Below, piece by piece: positions 39,471-52,023 of a DNA stretch of 64,000 nt. Position 1 is the first letter of the stretch, and the number at the start of each line of letters is the position of its first letter. Source of the DNA: Vibrio sp. ES.051 (lineage in GTDB: Bacteria > Pseudomonadota > Gammaproteobacteria > Enterobacterales > Vibrionaceae); assembly GCF_002563795.1 (NCBI RefSeq), contig NZ_PDJL01000006.1, forward strand, positions 62,001-126,000. The letters run 5' to 3'. Both the position numbers and the translations under genes were made by a program. The notes beneath the pieces were generated by a model. It worked only from the letters and a program-made list of their open reading frames with translations, ran no database searches and was not told where the DNA came from.

Positions 39471-39591
39471 TTACGCTTCCTTTTCAAAGAGCTACCAAAG
39501 AGAAATCAACGGTAGCACTTATCATCTCAAGCACAAAAGGAAAGTCGAGATATCAATCTATTCCATTTTTTCATGAAAGACGCTAAAACGT

Positions 39592-39617
39592 AAAAAAGCC
39601 CGCTCGAATGAGCGGGC
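39592..39617 (-). terminator. Intrinsic terminator after carB
   Basis: GCCCGCTC (39598-39605), loop GAAT, GAGCGGGC (39610-39617). On the minus strand it is followed by six T (A run 39592-39597), 52 bases after the carB stop. Confidence 0.9.
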
Positions 39618-39668
39618 AATGAGGTTGCCATATAAGCTCTAATTAATGAGCTTACTGATTTTTATCTA

Positions 39669-42600
39669 TTACGCTTCTTGACTGACTTTTACTTTTGCAT
39701 GCAGCTCTTGCACCGACATTACCGAGCACTTTGCATCAGCCGTATGAGCCATACAGGTTGCGAACGCTGCGTTGAGCGTGGTTGTGTAGTTCACTTTCTC
39801 TGCGAGTGCGCCGCGGCGTAGAACTTTTGAATCTTCAATCGCTTGACGACCAGATGCCGTATTTACGATATAGGTATATTCGTTATTCTTAATACGGTCA
39901 AGAATGTGCGGACGACCTTCATGCACCTTGTTGACAAGACGTGGGTTGATCCCCGCTTCGCCTAGAATGACTGCAGTGCCGTGGGTGGCATCCAATTGGT
40001 AACCTAACTTCACCAGCTTAGACGCTAGGTCAACAACACGTTCTTTATCACCTTCACGTACAGACAATAGCGCACGGCCGCCTTCTGGGTAAACCGCGCC
40101 ACAACCGAGTTCCGCTTTTGCGTAAGCTTCCGCGAACGTTGCACCAACCCCCATGACTTCACCTGTTGAGCGCATTTCTGGCCCCAAGAGTGGGTCAACG
40201 CCAGGGAACTTGTTAAACGGAAGAACCACTTCTTTCACTGAGTAATACGGAGGAATAATCTCTTTGGTAAAACCTTGCGACTCTAAAGATTGACCCGCCA
40301 TAACACGTGCAGCGATTTTCGCTAACGGTGCCCCTGTTGCTTTCGAGACAAACGGCACAGTACGTGCTGCTCGAGGGTTAACTTCGATTAAGTAAACTTC
40401 GTTATCTTTCACTGCGAACTGCGTGTTCATCAGGCCGCGAACACCTAATTCGAACGCTAGTTTTTCAACTTGCTCGCGCATCTTATCTTGGATTTCTTGG
40501 CTTAATGTGTAGGCAGGCAGAGAACATGCCGAGTCACCTGAGTGAACGCCCGCTTGTTCAATGTGCTCCATGATTCCGCCAATAACGACACGTTCCCCGT
40601 CACAGATAGCGTCGATATCTACTTCTGTTGCATCGTCTAGAAAACGATCGAGTAGTACTGGAGATTCATTTGATACACTTACCGCTTCGTTGAAATAGCG
40701 GCGTAAGTCTTGTTCGTCATACACGATTTCCATTGCACGACCACCTAGAACGTAAGATGGACGAACTACGAGTGGGAAACCAATTTCTTTTGATTTCTCT
40801 ATAGCTTGCTCCATCGCCGTTACCGTGGCGTTTTCTGGCTGTAGAAGACCTAGACGATCAACCGCCGCTTGGAAACGCTCACGATCTTCGGCACGGTCGA
40901 TGGCATCAGGACTCGTGCCAATGATTGGGACCCCCGCCGCTTCTAATGCGCGCGCCAATTTTAGTGGTGTTTGACCACCGTACTGAACAATCACCCCTTT
41001 TGGCTTTTCAACGCGAGCAATAGACAGTACATCTTCTAGAGTCACTGGTTCGAAGTACAAACGGTCAGACGTATCGTAGTCGGTCGATACTGTTTCTGGG
41101 TTACAGTTAACCATAATGGTTTCGTAACCGTCTTCGCGAAGTGCAAGTGAAGCGTGTACACAACAGTAGTCAAATTCAATGCCTTGGCCGATACGGTTAG
41201 GCCCGCCACCAAGCACCATAATTTTGTCTTTATCTGTAGGGTTCGCTTCACACTCCTCATCGTAAGACGAGTACATGTAAGCTGTATCAGAAGAAAATTC
41301 CGCGGCGCAAGTATCAACACGTTTGTAAACAGGATGAATATCGAACTGTTCGCGTGCTCGACGGATTTCACTTTCTGCGACACCTAATAGTTTAGATAGG
41401 CGTGCGTCCGAGAAGCCTTTACGCTTCATCTGACGTAGAACCGTTTGGGTTAACCCTGCGTAACCGCCCGCCTTGACTTGCTCTTCGAGTTTTACAATTT
41501 CTTCGATTTGGACTAAGAACCAGCGGTCGATTTGCGTTAGATTGAACACACCATCGACTGACATGCCTGCACGGAATGCATCGGCGATATACCAAATACG
41601 CTCCGCACCCGCTTCTTTCAACTCGTGGCGGATCTTAGTCAGTGCATCTGGCGCTTCCAGATCGACCATTTCATCAAAGCCTGTCGCACCGACTTCTAGG
41701 CCACGTAATGCTTTGTGAAGCGATTCTTGTTGGTTACGACCAATGGCCATCACCTCACCAACCGATTTCATTTGTGTCGTCAAACGATCATTAGCACCGG
41801 CAAATTTCTCGAAATTAAAACGAGGAATCTTAGTCACAACATAGTCGATGGTTGGTTCAAATGATGCCGGCGTTGCACCACCTGTAATATCATTTTGTAG
41901 CTCATCCAGCGTAAAGCCAACGGCCAGTTTTGCGGCAATCTTCGCGATAGGAAAACCGGTGGCTTTCGATGCCAGAGCAGAAGAGCGAGATACACGCGGG
42001 TTCATCTCGATGATGACCATGCGTCCATCTTTCGGGTTGATACCAAACTGGACGTTTGAGCCCCCTGTTTCAACACCAATCTCACGTAGCACAGCTAACG
42101 ATGCATTACGCATCAGCTGGTATTCTTTGTCTGTCAGCGTTTGTGCTGGCGCAACCGTGATTGAGTCACCGGTGTGGATACCCATTGGATCGAAGTTTTC
42201 GATTGAACATACAATAATGCAGTTGTCTGCTTTATCGCGGACGACTTCCATCTCGTACTCTTTCCACCCAATCAGTGATTCATCGATCAAAAGCTCATTG
42301 GTTGGCGATAGGTCTAGACCGCGACGACAGATCTCTTCGAACTCTTCTTTGTTATAGGCGATACCGCCGCCTGTCCCACCCATAGTGAACGATGGACGAA
42401 TGATACAAGGGAAACCAACCATATCGAGTACGCCGTAGGCTTCTTCCATGTTTTTCGCAGTATCAGCACGAGGACACTCAAGCCCGATAGACTTCATGGC
42501 TTTATCAAAGCGCGAACGGTCTTCCGCTTTATCAATCGCATCAGCGGTTGCACCAATCATTTCTACGCCGAACTCTTCAAGAACACCCTGCTTCTCTAGC

Positions 42601-42902
42601 TCTAGCGCACAGTTTAGCGCTGTCTGACCACCCATCGTTGGCAGTACCGCATCTGGACGTTCTTTTTCGATGATTTTACGTACCACTTCCCACTGAATTG
42701 GCTCGATGTAGGTTGCATCCGCCATCTCCGGATCAGTCATGATGGTCGCAGGGTTAGAGTTAACTAAAATAACTCTATAGCCTTCTTCACGAAGGGCTTT
42801 ACACGCTTGCGCGCCAGAGTAGTCAAACTCACATGCCTGACCGATCACTATCGGACCAGCACCAAGAATTAAAATACTTTGAATGTCAGTACGTTTTGGC
42901 AT
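39669..42902 (-). CDS. carB: Carbamoyl-phosphate synthase large subunit
   Basis: Makes carbamoyl phosphate for arginine and pyrimidine synthesis from ammonia supplied by CarA, bicarbonate and two ATP. Two homologous ATP-grasp halves: N-terminal [20 protein letters not shown] with [14 protein letters not shown] near 170, and a second half from about 550 with [16 protein letters not shown] and [15 protein letters not shown]. The C-terminal MGS-like allosteric domain (after about 940) binds UMP/ornithine in E. coli. 1077 residues, a few more than E. coli. It starts 16 bases after carA. Confidence 0.98.
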   Translation of the reverse strand: MPKRTDIQSILILGAGPIVIGQACEFDYSGAQACKALREEGYRVILVNSNPATIMTDPEMADATYIEPIQWEVVRKIIEKERPDAVLPTMGGQTALNCALELEKQGVLEEFGVEMIGATADAIDKAEDRSRFDKAMKSIGLECPRADTAKNMEEAYGVLDMVGFPCIIRPSFTMGGTGGGIAYNKEEFEEICRRGLDLSPTNELLIDESLIGWKEYEMEVVRDKADNCIIVCSIENFDPMGIHTGDSITVAPAQTLTDKEYQLMRNASLAVLREIGVETGGSNVQFGINPKDGRMVIIEMNPRVSRSSALASKATGFPIAKIAAKLAVGFTLDELQNDITGGATPASFEPTIDYVVTKIPRFNFEKFAGANDRLTTQMKSVGEVMAIGRNQQESLHKALRGLEVGATGFDEMVDLEAPDALTKIRHELKEAGAERIWYIADAFRAGMSVDGVFNLTQIDRWFLVQIEEIVKLEEQVKAGGYAGLTQTVLRQMKRKGFSDARLSKLLGVAESEIRRAREQFDIHPVYKRVDTCAAEFSSDTAYMYSSYDEECEANPTDKDKIMVLGGGPNRIGQGIEFDYCCVHASLALREDGYETIMVNCNPETVSTDYDTSDRLYFEPVTLEDVLSIARVEKPKGVIVQYGGQTPLKLARALEAAGVPIIGTSPDAIDRAEDRERFQAAVDRLGLLQPENATVTAMEQAIEKSKEIGFPLVVRPSYVLGGRAMEIVYDEQDLRRYFNEAVSVSNESPVLLDRFLDDATEVDIDAICDGERVVIGGIMEHIEQAGVHSGDSACSLPAYTLSQEIQDKMREQVEKLAFELGVRGLMNTQFAVKDNEVYLIEVNPRAARTVPFVSKATGAPLAKIAARVMAGQSLESQGFTKEIIPPYYSVKEVVLPFNKFPGVDPLLGPEMRSTGEVMGVGATFAEAYAKAELGCGAVYPEGGRALLSVREGDKERVVDLASKLVKLGYQLDATHGTAVILGEAGINPRLVNKVHEGRPHILDRIKNNEYTYIVNTASGRQAIEDSKVLRRGALAEKVNYTTTLNAAFATCMAHTADAKCSVMSVQELHAKVKVSQEA

Positions 42903-42918
42903 TATCTACTACTCCGAA

Positions 42919-44058
42919 TTAAGCGCTGTGTTTTTTGATGAGTTCGATAAAGTGGTCAAATAGCGGTGCCGCATCATGTGGACCGGGGCTCGCTTCAGGG
43001 TGACCTTGGAAGCTAAATGCTGGTTTATCAGTGCGGTGAATACCTTGTAAAGAGCCGTCAAATAGTGATACGTGGGTGGCACGCAGATTCTCAGGTAGTG
43101 TTTCTTCATCTGCAGCAAAACCGTGGTTCTGAGAAGTAATCATCACAACATTACGGTCTAAATCTTTAACCGGGTGGTTTGCGCCGTGATGGCCAAACTT
43201 CATCTTCACGGTTTGTGCACCAGAAGCCAACGCCAAGATTTGGTGACCTAAACAAATACCAAAGATAGGTAAGTTTTTCTCTAGAAAGATTTTGGTCGCT
43301 TCAATCGCGTAACTACATGGTTCTGGATCGCCCGGTCCATTTGACAAGAAAACCCCATCAGGACTCATTGCTAATACTTCTTCAGCTGAAGTCTCCGCTG
43401 GCACGACTGTTAAGCGGCAACCGCGGTCAACCAATATTCGTAAGATATTCCGCTTAGCACCGAAGTCGTATGCAACGACATGATAAGGTAACTCGTTGTC
43501 GTCTTTCGCCTCTGGAAGTCCCCCTTCAAGCGTCCACGAACCTTGTTTCCATTGATACGCTTCTTTCGTTGTCACTTCTTTCGCAAGGTCCATTCCTTTT
43601 AAGCCAGGGAATTCTTTTGCTTTCGCGAGAGCCAGAGCTTCATCTAAGTTAGTACCAGAAACGATACAACCATTTTGAGCCCCTTTCTCACGTAAGATGC
43701 GCGTTAGCTTTCTCGTGTCGATATCGGCAATACCAACGATATTTTGTGACTTGAGATAATCAGAAAGGGATTGTTCATTACGGAAGTTAGAAGCGATAAG
43801 AGGGAGATCGCGAATCACAAGGCCTTGTGCGTGGATTGAAGAGGATTCTTCATCTTCGGAAGTGGTTCCGGTATTGCCAATGTGAGGATAAGTAAGGGTG
43901 ACGATTTGCTGAGAATAGGAAGGATCAGTGAGGATTTCTTGATATCCCGTCATCGAGGTATTAAAAACGACCTCACCAACGGAAATACCATCTACCCCTA
44001 TGGACACTCCGTGGAACACTGTCCCATCTTCTAGGACTAGCAGTGCTAATTTACCCAA
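42919..44058 (-). CDS. carA: Carbamoyl-phosphate synthase small subunit
   Basis: Glutamine amidotransferase subunit passing ammonia to CarB. Class I amidotransferase triad: Cys in [15 protein letters not shown], His and Glu in [11 protein letters not shown]. The start I choose is a TTG at 44058, because GGAGG stands five bases before it and the protein then begins (M)[16 protein letters not shown], aligning with E. coli [13 protein letters not shown]; the upstream frame to 44097 codes for hydrophobic residues that do not belong. 379 residues. First gene of carAB. Confidence 0.95.
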   Translation of the reverse strand: MGKLALLVLEDGTVFHGVSIGVDGISVGEVVFNTSMTGYQEILTDPSYSQQIVTLTYPHIGNTGTTSEDEESSSIHAQGLVIRDLPLIASNFRNEQSLSDYLKSQNIVGIADIDTRKLTRILREKGAQNGCIVSGTNLDEALALAKAKEFPGLKGMDLAKEVTTKEAYQWKQGSWTLEGGLPEAKDDNELPYHVVAYDFGAKRNILRILVDRGCRLTVVPAETSAEEVLAMSPDGVFLSNGPGDPEPCSYAIEATKIFLEKNLPIFGICLGHQILALASGAQTVKMKFGHHGANHPVKDLDRNVVMITSQNHGFAADEETLPENLRATHVSLFDGSLQGIHRTDKPAFSFQGHPEASPGPHDAAPLFDHFIELIKKHSA

Positions 44059-44541
44059 GGCAACCTCCAGAATAAAAATGCAAAAAAAATAAATCAAAAC
44101 TCGAAATTGCCTTGCTTTACCTAAATAATTTACATAAATAGGTATTTAAGACAAATTGGCGGTATTCTAAAGTTGGACTGGAAATCTGTCAACAAGCAAT
44201 CAAAAATAAATAATGAATTTCTAGACAGTAAGGCCATTTGCAACGAATAAGGCTTAAAAAAACAACTTTTATCCACTACAAACAGGGAAGAGATAGATCT
44301 TTTGTGATTTCTATAAAATTTAACTTTTTAAAGCTCAATAAAATTTACACCTCCCTCAAGCAAACGTTAACCACTCAAGTCCAACGCTAGTTTTTAAACA
44401 TAATAACTAAAATAAAGCACCAACACCTCAAAATAGACAATAAACTCTCTCTAAAATGTCACTTTCCATGTAGCATTTCATTTACATAAAATTCCATAGA
44501 TATAAAAAAGCCGACTAACGCCGGCGAATAATTATGTATTT
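44059..44541. other. 483-bp control region upstream of carAB
   Basis: Very AT-rich. In E. coli this place has a pyrimidine-controlled promoter and an ArgR-controlled one. Candidates with partly symmetric TAAATA/TATTTA tracts lie at 44118-44146, but no convincing ARG box is seen by eye. The dapB terminator occupies the left-reading end at 44504-44525. Confidence 0.5.
44504..44525 (-). terminator. Intrinsic terminator after dapB
   Basis: Minus strand: GCCGGC, loop GTTA, GTCGGC (six pairs, one G-T) followed by TTTTTT. Lies 17 bases after the dapB stop. Confidence 0.8.
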
Positions 44542-45420
<879 letters not shown>

Positions 45421-45461
45421 CTAACAACATACTGTGGTTACCACAAGCAAGTTCATCGGGC

Positions 45462-45860
45462 TTAAGCAAACTCTTTTACGACACGTTCCAAGATAGGTAC
45501 GTTCGCTTCAGGAAAGGGGTAATCACCCAATTCGCTGATCTCAACCCAGCGTCCTTCTTGCCCTTCTCGGCCATAAGGTTCGTCATTGAATTGAGAGACG
45601 GTAATGAAATCAAATTTCAACGACTTATCCGGGTAGTCAAACTCAAGGTGTTCAAAAAATGCCTGCTCCGTAACCTCAATTCCCACTTCTTCTTTAAGCT
45701 CTCGGGCAATAGCTAACTCCATCGTTTCTCCAGGTTCGACCTTGCCGCCTGGAAACTCCCAAAAACCCCCTTTATGTTTATCGTTCGGACGTTTGGTAAT
45801 AAAGATTTGCGATTTATTTTGGTTAAAAATGATCGCAGCAACAATATGAGTTCTTTTCAT
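45462..45860 (-). CDS. mutT: 8-oxo-dGTP diphosphatase MutT
   Basis: Nudix hydrolase that removes 8-oxo-dGTP from the nucleotide pool and prevents A-to-C transversions. Nudix box GGKVEPGETMELAIARELKEEVGIE fits the GX5EX7REUXEEXGU pattern, near residues 37-61. The N-terminus KRTHIVAAIIF and the WEFPGGK entry also match MutT. 132 residues. It lies downstream of secA in the same direction, as in E. coli, but a terminator after secA separates them. Confidence 0.95.
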   Translation of the reverse strand: MKRTHIVAAIIFNQNKSQIFITKRPNDKHKGGFWEFPGGKVEPGETMELAIARELKEEVGIEVTEQAFFEHLEFDYPDKSLKFDFITVSQFNDEPYGREGQEGRWVEISELGDYPFPEANVPILERVVKEFA

Positions 45861-45982
45861 AAAGCGAATTCCTAAACCTTAAGTACGGTTGTACTGCATT
45901 GCGGCAACAACGAGTGTTTATCTTTCTGGTACTTGCTGTCGCTCTTAAATTTATAATATTAAGACAGCCGTAGAATTTACTT

Positions 45983-46010
45983 AAAAAAAGAGCCGCCTAA
46001 GCGACTCTTT
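45983..46010 (-). terminator. Intrinsic terminator after secA
   Basis: Minus strand: AAAGAGTCGC, loop TTAG, GCGGCTCTTT with one G-T pair, followed by more T (A run 45983-45989). About 20 bases after the secA stop. Confidence 0.85.
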
Positions 46011-46030
46011 CTTCACGTTTTCAGACTATA

Positions 46031-48757
46031 TTAGTCGATTTTGCCGTGGCACTGTTTGTACTTCTTACCGCTGCCACATGGACAAGGCTCATTACGCCCG
46101 ACTTTACGTTCATCACGAACAATAGGTTGATGAGCACCATCCGTCTTTTCTTCACCGGACAATTGGCTCTCCGCGGCGGCATGCTGAGCTTGTGCTCGGC
46201 GAGAAGCTTCTTCTGCTTGCGCACGACGTTGCTCTTCCATGCGCTCAACTTCTTCTTGTTGTTGAACTCGCACACGAGAAAGTACGGTAATGACGTCAGT
46301 TTTCAATGCTTCTAAAAGCTCTTCAAACAGTTCAAACGACTCACGTTTGTATTCTTGTTTTGGGTTCTTCTGCGCATAGCCACGTAGATGAATGCCTTGG
46401 CGTAGATGATCCATCGCAGCCAAGTGTTCTTTCCATAGCGTATCAAGAGTTTGAAGCATGACCGATTTTTCGAAATTACGAAGCACTTGTGCACCAACGA
46501 CCTCTTCTTTCTCTTTGTAGACTTTAACCGCTAGGTTAATAATCTTCTCACGCAACGCTTCTTCATAAAGCTTGTCGTCGTCTTCTAACCACTGTTTAAC
46601 AGGGGCATCAAGATCGAAATCGGCTTTCAGGCGTTCTTGTAAACCTTCAACATCCCACATTTCCTCTAGTGACTGTGGTGGAATGTACTCGTCAATGATC
46701 GCCGTTAGAACGTCTTCACGGTTTTGCTCGATCATGTCGCTGATATCATCGACATTCATCAATTCATCGCGCAGTTCATAAACGACTTTACGTTGGTCAT
46801 TCGCCACATCATCGTATTCAAGTAACTGCTTACGAATGTCGAAGTTACGGCCTTCCACTTTTCGCTGTGCTTTTTCAATAGAACGTGAAAGCATTTTTGA
46901 TTCGATTGCCTCACCTTCTTCCATACCACTTTGGATAAGGCTAGCCATACGCTCTGAAGTGAAGATACGCAGCAGAGAATCTTCCATCGAAAGGTAGAAA
47001 CGAGATGAACCCGCATCCCCCTGACGACCAGAACGACCACGCAACTGGTTATCGATACGGCGAGATTCGTGACGCTCGGTACCGATAATGTGTAAGCCTC
47101 CTGCTTCTAGCACTTTATCATGCACGACTTTCCATTCGGCTTTAATCGCATCAATTTGCTCCTTGGATGGATTTTCTAGCCCTTCAAGTTTTGCTTGCCA
47201 ACTACCACCAAGCACAATATCCGTACCACGACCCGCCATATTAGTCGCAATTGTTACCGCACCTGGCATACCCGCTTCAGCAATAATTTCCGCTTCTCTC
47301 TCGTGGAACTTTGCGTTCAGCACGTTGTGCTTGATCTTCGCTTTCTTCAGAGCGTTAGACAATAGCTCTGACTTCTCGATCGATACCGTACCAACGAGTG
47401 TAGGTTGTCCTTTCGCAACACGCCCTTTAATATCTTCAATGATTGCAGCAAACTTCTCCGCTTCGGTGCGGTATACGGCATCTGGCATGTCGTTACGAAT
47501 CATCGGTTTGTTGGTTGGAATAACCACCGTTTCCAAACCATAGATAGATTGGAATTCGAACGCTTCCGTATCTGCAGTACCGGTCATGCCTGATAATTTT
47601 TCGTATAAACGGAAGTAATTCTGGAAGGTTATTGAAGCCAGCGTTTGGTTTTCGTTTTGAATCTTTACGCCTTCTTTCGCTTCAACCGCTTGGTGAAGAC
47701 CTTCAGACCAACGACGCCCAGGCATGGTGCGGCCTGTATGTTCATCAACGATCACTACTTCGCCTTCATCAGTCACGATATAATCCACATTACGCTCAAA
47801 CAATACATGTGCGCGTAATGCAGCATTAACGTGATGGAGCATACTGATGTTAGTTGGAGAATAAAGTGTATCACCCTCTTCCATCAAACCGTTTTCAACC
47901 AATAATTCTTCAACGTATTCTTGGCCAGTTTCCGTGAGATATACTTGCTTCGATTTTTCATCAACCGTGTAGTGACCATCACCGCGATACTCTTCAGAAT
48001 CTTCTTTGTCTTGCTTTTTAAGATGCGGGATCAATAGATTAATTCGAGTGTAAAGCTCAGAGCTATCTTCAGCAGGACCAGAAATAATCAAAGGAGTACG
48101 AGCTTCATCGATAAGAATAGAATCCACTTCATCGACAACGGCAAAGAAGCGCTCTCGTTGTACGCGGTCTTCGCTACGGAAAGCCATGTTGTCACGAAGG
48201 TAATCAAAACCAAACTCGTTGTTTGTACCGTAAAGAATATCGGCTTGGTAAGCTTCTTTTTTCTCTTGAGGTGGCATGTTTGGCACGTTTACGCCAACGG
48301 TCATTCCTAAGAATTCAAATAGTGGACGGTTTGTCTCAGCATCACGCTTGGCTAGATAGTCGTTCACTGTAACAATGTGAACACCTTTACCTGATAATGC
48401 GTTTAGATATGCAGGAAGAGTAGCTGTTAGCGTTTTACCTTCACCCGTACGCATCTCCGCAATTTGACCCGCATTCAGAACCATACCACCAATAAGCTGC
48501 ACATCGAAGTGACGCATACCGTAAACACGCTTAGATGCTTCACGAACCGTCGCAAAAGCTTCTGGAAGTAGTTTATCAAGAGTTTCACCTTTCTCTAGGC
48601 GCTCACGGAATTCAACCGTCTTTGCTTTTAACTCTTCATCACTTAAAGCTTCAAAAGTCGGCTCGTAGTTATTGATCTCTCTTACAATTTTTCTAAGGCG
48701 GCGCAGTGTTCGGTCGTTGCGACTGCCAATCACTTTTGTCAGTAGCTTAGTTATCAT
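46031..48757 (-). CDS. secA: Preprotein translocase ATPase SecA
   Basis: Motor of the Sec translocon, pushing unfolded proteins through SecYEG. Walker [14 protein letters not shown] near residue 103, [28 protein letters not shown] and [14 protein letters not shown] (motifs of the second motor domain), and a C-terminal zinc-binding, SecB-binding tail [14 protein letters not shown]. 908 residues. No SecM-like arrest gene precedes it; the gene upstream, dciA, is divergent. Confidence 0.98.
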   Translation of the reverse strand: MITKLLTKVIGSRNDRTLRRLRKIVREINNYEPTFEALSDEELKAKTVEFRERLEKGETLDKLLPEAFATVREASKRVYGMRHFDVQLIGGMVLNAGQIAEMRTGEGKTLTATLPAYLNALSGKGVHIVTVNDYLAKRDAETNRPLFEFLGMTVGVNVPNMPPQEKKEAYQADILYGTNNEFGFDYLRDNMAFRSEDRVQRERFFAVVDEVDSILIDEARTPLIISGPAEDSSELYTRINLLIPHLKKQDKEDSEEYRGDGHYTVDEKSKQVYLTETGQEYVEELLVENGLMEEGDTLYSPTNISMLHHVNAALRAHVLFERNVDYIVTDEGEVVIVDEHTGRTMPGRRWSEGLHQAVEAKEGVKIQNENQTLASITFQNYFRLYEKLSGMTGTADTEAFEFQSIYGLETVVIPTNKPMIRNDMPDAVYRTEAEKFAAIIEDIKGRVAKGQPTLVGTVSIEKSELLSNALKKAKIKHNVLNAKFHEREAEIIAEAGMPGAVTIATNMAGRGTDIVLGGSWQAKLEGLENPSKEQIDAIKAEWKVVHDKVLEAGGLHIIGTERHESRRIDNQLRGRSGRQGDAGSSRFYLSMEDSLLRIFTSERMASLIQSGMEEGEAIESKMLSRSIEKAQRKVEGRNFDIRKQLLEYDDVANDQRKVVYELRDELMNVDDISDMIEQNREDVLTAIIDEYIPPQSLEEMWDVEGLQERLKADFDLDAPVKQWLEDDDKLYEEALREKIINLAVKVYKEKEEVVGAQVLRNFEKSVMLQTLDTLWKEHLAAMDHLRQGIHLRGYAQKNPKQEYKRESFELFEELLEALKTDVITVLSRVRVQQQEEVERMEEQRRAQAEEASRRAQAQHAAAESQLSGEEKTDGAHQPIVRDERKVGRNEPCPCGSGKKYKQCHGKID

Positions 48758-49165
48758 TTTTCGTGAATCTCTCTTTAATCAGACCGTTCCCGATCTACTC
48801 ATAATGCCTTCAGTCTCTGCCAGTTTGAAACTAAGAATACTGAGATAAATCATTTATCAAAGATATTGAGTTCAAACATCCATATTTCAAGGCTAAGCTT
48901 CGAAACAATATCGCTTAGTGTAAGGATTTTTCATCGATACAACCATAAATAGACGTATTTGTTTGAAGCACCCTGAATTTTTTAGTGAAAGTGGTGACTG
49001 ATTAGCCATTATTTCATAATGCAATACCTTTCATTTATTCAAAAAGAAATGTACTTTTCACCTTGTCACATTGTAAAACTGAAGCTAAACAGGTTAATGT
49101 AAACTATACCTTAATAGAAAGCTGCTCTAGAATAAGTTATATCTCAACAAAATTAGATTTTACCT
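48758..49165. other. 408-bp divergent region between secA and dciA
   Basis: AT-rich. Near the secA side, GATAAAT-C-ATTTATC (48844-48858) is a perfect short palindrome. I see no leader-peptide gene resembling secM, and no terminator or structured RNA. Confidence 0.5.
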
Positions 49166-49624
49166 ATGCGTGATCACCGCCCAACCTCTAGCGAGGATGT
49201 TATTGCTGAATCGCAGTTCAAGAAGATTCAAGAACATGCTGGAGAAATCTTGCAGCTAAACCAAGCCCTGCAAGAAATTTTACCCCAAGGTACGGCCGAT
49301 CATTGCCGAGTGGCGAACATCCGTAGTGGTCACTTGTTGATCGACGTTGCTAGTGCCGCGCTCAAAATGAAGATCGACTACGATCGCTTAATGATCCTCA
49401 ATAAACTTCGTACGCAAGGCTTTGCCAAGTTGATGAGCATTGAAGTTAGGATCAACCCATCCCTATATCGAAATCGTTTTGAGCAAGATAATCGACCGAA
49501 ACGCCCACCTTTGACAGAGTCGGCAGCTAACTCATTAATGATGATTGCCGATATGGCACCACCCAAAGTCCAAGAGCGCTTAAAGCGACTGGCAGAGATG
49601 GCAGAAAAGAAAAACAGCGAGTAA
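49166..49624 (+). CDS. dciA: DciA replicative helicase loader (DUF721)
   Basis: 152 residues. The N-terminal half is the DUF721/DciA KH-like domain (about 20-110): LNQALQEILPQ, CRVANIRSGHLLIDVASAALKMKIDYDR, and IEVRINPSLY. The C-terminal third is charged and probably disordered until it meets its partner. DciA is the ancestral loader of the replicative helicase DnaB, displaced by DnaC in E. coli relatives; V. cholerae uses DciA. Convergent with lpxC, sharing the terminator at 49692-49719. Divergent from secA. Confidence 0.88.
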   Translation: MRDHRPTSSEDVIAESQFKKIQEHAGEILQLNQALQEILPQGTADHCRVANIRSGHLLIDVASAALKMKIDYDRLMILNKLRTQGFAKLMSIEVRINPSLYRNRFEQDNRPKRPPLTESAANSLMMIADMAPPKVQERLKRLAEMAEKKNSE

Positions 49625-49691
49625 CTGGTTATATCAAAATACTAATTATCTTTCGCTGATTCAGATTAAAACGTTCTAAACTCTAGACAGC

Positions 49692-49719
49692 AAAAAACCA
49701 GACATTAGCCTGGTTTTTT
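49692..49719. terminator. Bidirectional intrinsic terminator between dciA and lpxC
   Basis: AAAAAACCAG (49692-49701), loop ACATTAGC, CTGGTTTTTT (49710-49719). T run on both strands. Confidence 0.85.
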
Positions 49720-49742
49720 TAATTTATTAGTATCGATGTATT

Positions 49743-50660
49743 TTACGCTATTACCATATTGGGTTCTGCGAAAGCAACTGGTGAATCAACGTCTTCTTCA
49801 AATGTCGTCCACTCCCACGCTTCCTGATCCGCTAGAACCGCACGTAGTAACTGGTTATTCAGTCCATGACCAGACTTGTAGGCACGAAACTCACCAATAA
49901 TTGGGTGACCACACATGTAAAGATCGCCAATCGCATCCAACACTTTATGAGTTACAAACTCATTTTCAAAGCGTAGACCTTCTTCGTTAAGAATACGGTA
50001 ATCATCCAACACGATAGCGTTATCGAAACTGCCACCCAAAACTAAGTTTTGAGATTGTAGATATTCGATATCACGCATAAAGCCAAACGTACGTGCGCGA
50101 GAAATTTCACGAACGAAGCCTTTCGATGAGAAATCAAATAAGAGGCGCTGCTCGTCAGATTCTATCGCAGGGTGGCTAAAGTCGATTTCGAAATCCATAC
50201 GAAAGCCGTTAAATGGTACAAATTCTGCCCATTTATCGCCATCTTCAAAACGAACTGGCTTTTTAATGCGGATGAAACGTTTTGGCGCATTTTGCGTTTC
50301 GATACCTGCTTGTTGTAGCAAGTATACAAAGGGGCTTGCACTACCATCCATAATTGGAATTTCAGGTGCGTCTACTTCGACAATAATGTTGTCGATGCCC
50401 ATACCAGCAAGTGCCGCATTCAAGTGCTCTACAGTTGAAATACGCACACCTTCGTCGTTTACCAATGCAGTACATAGCATTGTGTCACGAACAGAAGCCG
50501 GATCAGCTGGAAAATCTACAGGTGGGTTTACATCGGTACGACGGTAAATGATACCTGTATTTGTAGCAGCCGGGCGCAGAGTAAGCGTGACTTTACGACC
50601 AGAGTGGAGACCCACACCAGTTGTTTTCACTATTTCTTTCAGAGTACGTTGTCTGATCAT
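49743..50660 (-). CDS. lpxC: UDP-3-O-acyl-N-acetylglucosamine deacetylase LpxC
   Basis: Zinc amidase for the first committed step of lipid A synthesis. Start at 50660 ([21 protein letters not shown]), with GAGAGG upstream; the frame extends to 50708 but those residues are not LpxC. Zinc ligands: His in [12 protein letters not shown], and His/Asp in [15 protein letters not shown]; catalytic His in [14 protein letters not shown]. 305 residues, as in E. coli. Downstream of ftsZ, with its own promoter. Confidence 0.97.
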   Translation of the reverse strand: MIRQRTLKEIVKTTGVGLHSGRKVTLTLRPAATNTGIIYRRTDVNPPVDFPADPASVRDTMLCTALVNDEGVRISTVEHLNAALAGMGIDNIIVEVDAPEIPIMDGSASPFVYLLQQAGIETQNAPKRFIRIKKPVRFEDGDKWAEFVPFNGFRMDFEIDFSHPAIESDEQRLLFDFSSKGFVREISRARTFGFMRDIEYLQSQNLVLGGSFDNAIVLDDYRILNEEGLRFENEFVTHKVLDAIGDLYMCGHPIIGEFRAYKSGHGLNNQLLRAVLADQEAWEWTTFEEDVDSPVAFAEPNMVIA

Positions 50661-50717
50661 CTGCTTGCCTCTCAAAATTTTGCTACAAAACACGGCCGCC
50701 TGCAACATCGACCGTGA

Positions 50718-50745
50718 ATGCTACCATAATTTTGAGCCATGTCAA
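50718..50745 (-). promoter_or_regulatory. Sigma-70 promoter of lpxC
   Basis: Minus strand: TTGACA (50740-50745), 16-base spacer, TAGCAT (50718-50723). It lies in the 100 bases between ftsZ and lpxC, and there is no terminator between these genes. Confidence 0.65.
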
Positions 50746-50760
50746 TTTATGGATTAAAAA

Positions 50761-51993
50761 TCAATCAGCCTGACGGCGCAGGAATGCCGGGATATCTAAA
50801 TAACCATTTTCTTTTTCTTGCTTCGGAGCAGCAGAACTTTGGCTCGACGATGCAGAAGAAGAAGCTGTGTTTGCCGACTGAGGATTCATTTGTGGCTTCT
50901 CTTGCACATGAGTTTGCAAGGGTTGTGCCGACTTCTCTTCAGCTTGCGTTGCCGCAGCCGCTTGTTGCGGTTGAGCTTGGTGAGTTGGAGCGACCTTCGC
51001 TTTACCACCTGCTACTAACGTAATATCTGGCTTTTTTTCATTGCCAATACCAGTTGCCACGACTGTCACCCGAATCTCGTCAGTCATATCTGGGTCAAGA
51101 GAAGTACCAATAACGACAGTCGCATTGTCAGAAGCAAATGCTTTAACAGTGTTACCCACTGTCTCAAATTCATCAAGGCGCATGTCTAAACCAGCAGTGA
51201 TATTAACCAGAACACCGCGAGCTCCCGCTAGATCGATATCTTCTAGAAGTGGGCTAGATATTGCCATTTCGGCCGCTTCTTCAGCACGATCTTCACCTTT
51301 AGCAATACCGCTCCCCATCATCGCGTGACCCATTTCAGACATGACGGTTCTCACGTCTGCAAAGTCAACGTTAATCATGCCAGGACGAGTAATAAGTTCG
51401 GCAATACCTTGAACCGCGTTTTTAAGCACGTCATTCGCGCTTGCAAATGCTTCCAATAAAGTAACGCCACGACCAAGCACTTTAAGTAGTTTCTCGTTTG
51501 GAATCGTAATCAAAGAGTCAACGTGATTCGATAGCTCATCGATGCCTTGCTCAGCAAACGCCAAACGCTTTTTGCCTTCAAAACTGAACGGTTTAGTTAC
51601 TACCGCAACAGTAAGAATGCCAAGCTCTTTTGCTACTTCAGCAATAACAGGTGCAGCACCAGTACCTGTACCACCGCCCATACCCGCCGCGATAAACACC
51701 ATATCGGCACCAGTTAGGGAGTCTTTAAGCCTATCTCTGTCTTCGAGAGCTGCGTCACGCCCAACCTGTGGATTAGCACCTGCTCCTAGACCTTTGGTGA
51801 TGTCACCACCGATCTGAATAACATTGCCAACGCTTGTCTTGCGAAGTGCTTGCGCATCAGTGTTGACGCTGATGAATTCCACACCTTCGATGGATTCACG
51901 CACCATGTGTTCAACGGCGTTACCGCCGCCGCCACCAACCCCAACGACCTTAATTACTGCATCGTCAGACATTTCCATCATCGGTTCAAACAT
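50761..51993 (-). CDS. ftsZ: Cell division GTPase FtsZ
   Basis: Tubulin-like GTPase forming the Z ring. Start at 51993 ([27 protein letters not shown]), as known for vibrios; the frame extends eight codons further upstream without need. GTP-binding tubulin signature [11 protein letters not shown] near residue 105; T7 loop [11 protein letters not shown] near 205-215; Gln/Ser/Ala-rich disordered linker (about 320-395); and the conserved C-terminal peptide [12 protein letters not shown] that binds FtsA and ZipA. 410 residues. Confidence 0.98.
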   Translation of the reverse strand: MFEPMMEMSDDAVIKVVGVGGGGGNAVEHMVRESIEGVEFISVNTDAQALRKTSVGNVIQIGGDITKGLGAGANPQVGRDAALEDRDRLKDSLTGADMVFIAAGMGGGTGTGAAPVIAEVAKELGILTVAVVTKPFSFEGKKRLAFAEQGIDELSNHVDSLITIPNEKLLKVLGRGVTLLEAFASANDVLKNAVQGIAELITRPGMINVDFADVRTVMSEMGHAMMGSGIAKGEDRAEEAAEMAISSPLLEDIDLAGARGVLVNITAGLDMRLDEFETVGNTVKAFASDNATVVIGTSLDPDMTDEIRVTVVATGIGNEKKPDITLVAGGKAKVAPTHQAQPQQAAAATQAEEKSAQPLQTHVQEKPQMNPQSANTASSSASSSQSSAAPKQEKENGYLDIPAFLRRQAD

Positions 51994-52023
51994 GTGTTGT
52001 CTCCGTTTATCCTGCAACTCAGG

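Noticed and set aside
48758-49165. secM or VemP-like arrest peptide before secA
   Set aside because: No frame with a signal sequence and arrest motif; the neighbour dciA is divergent.
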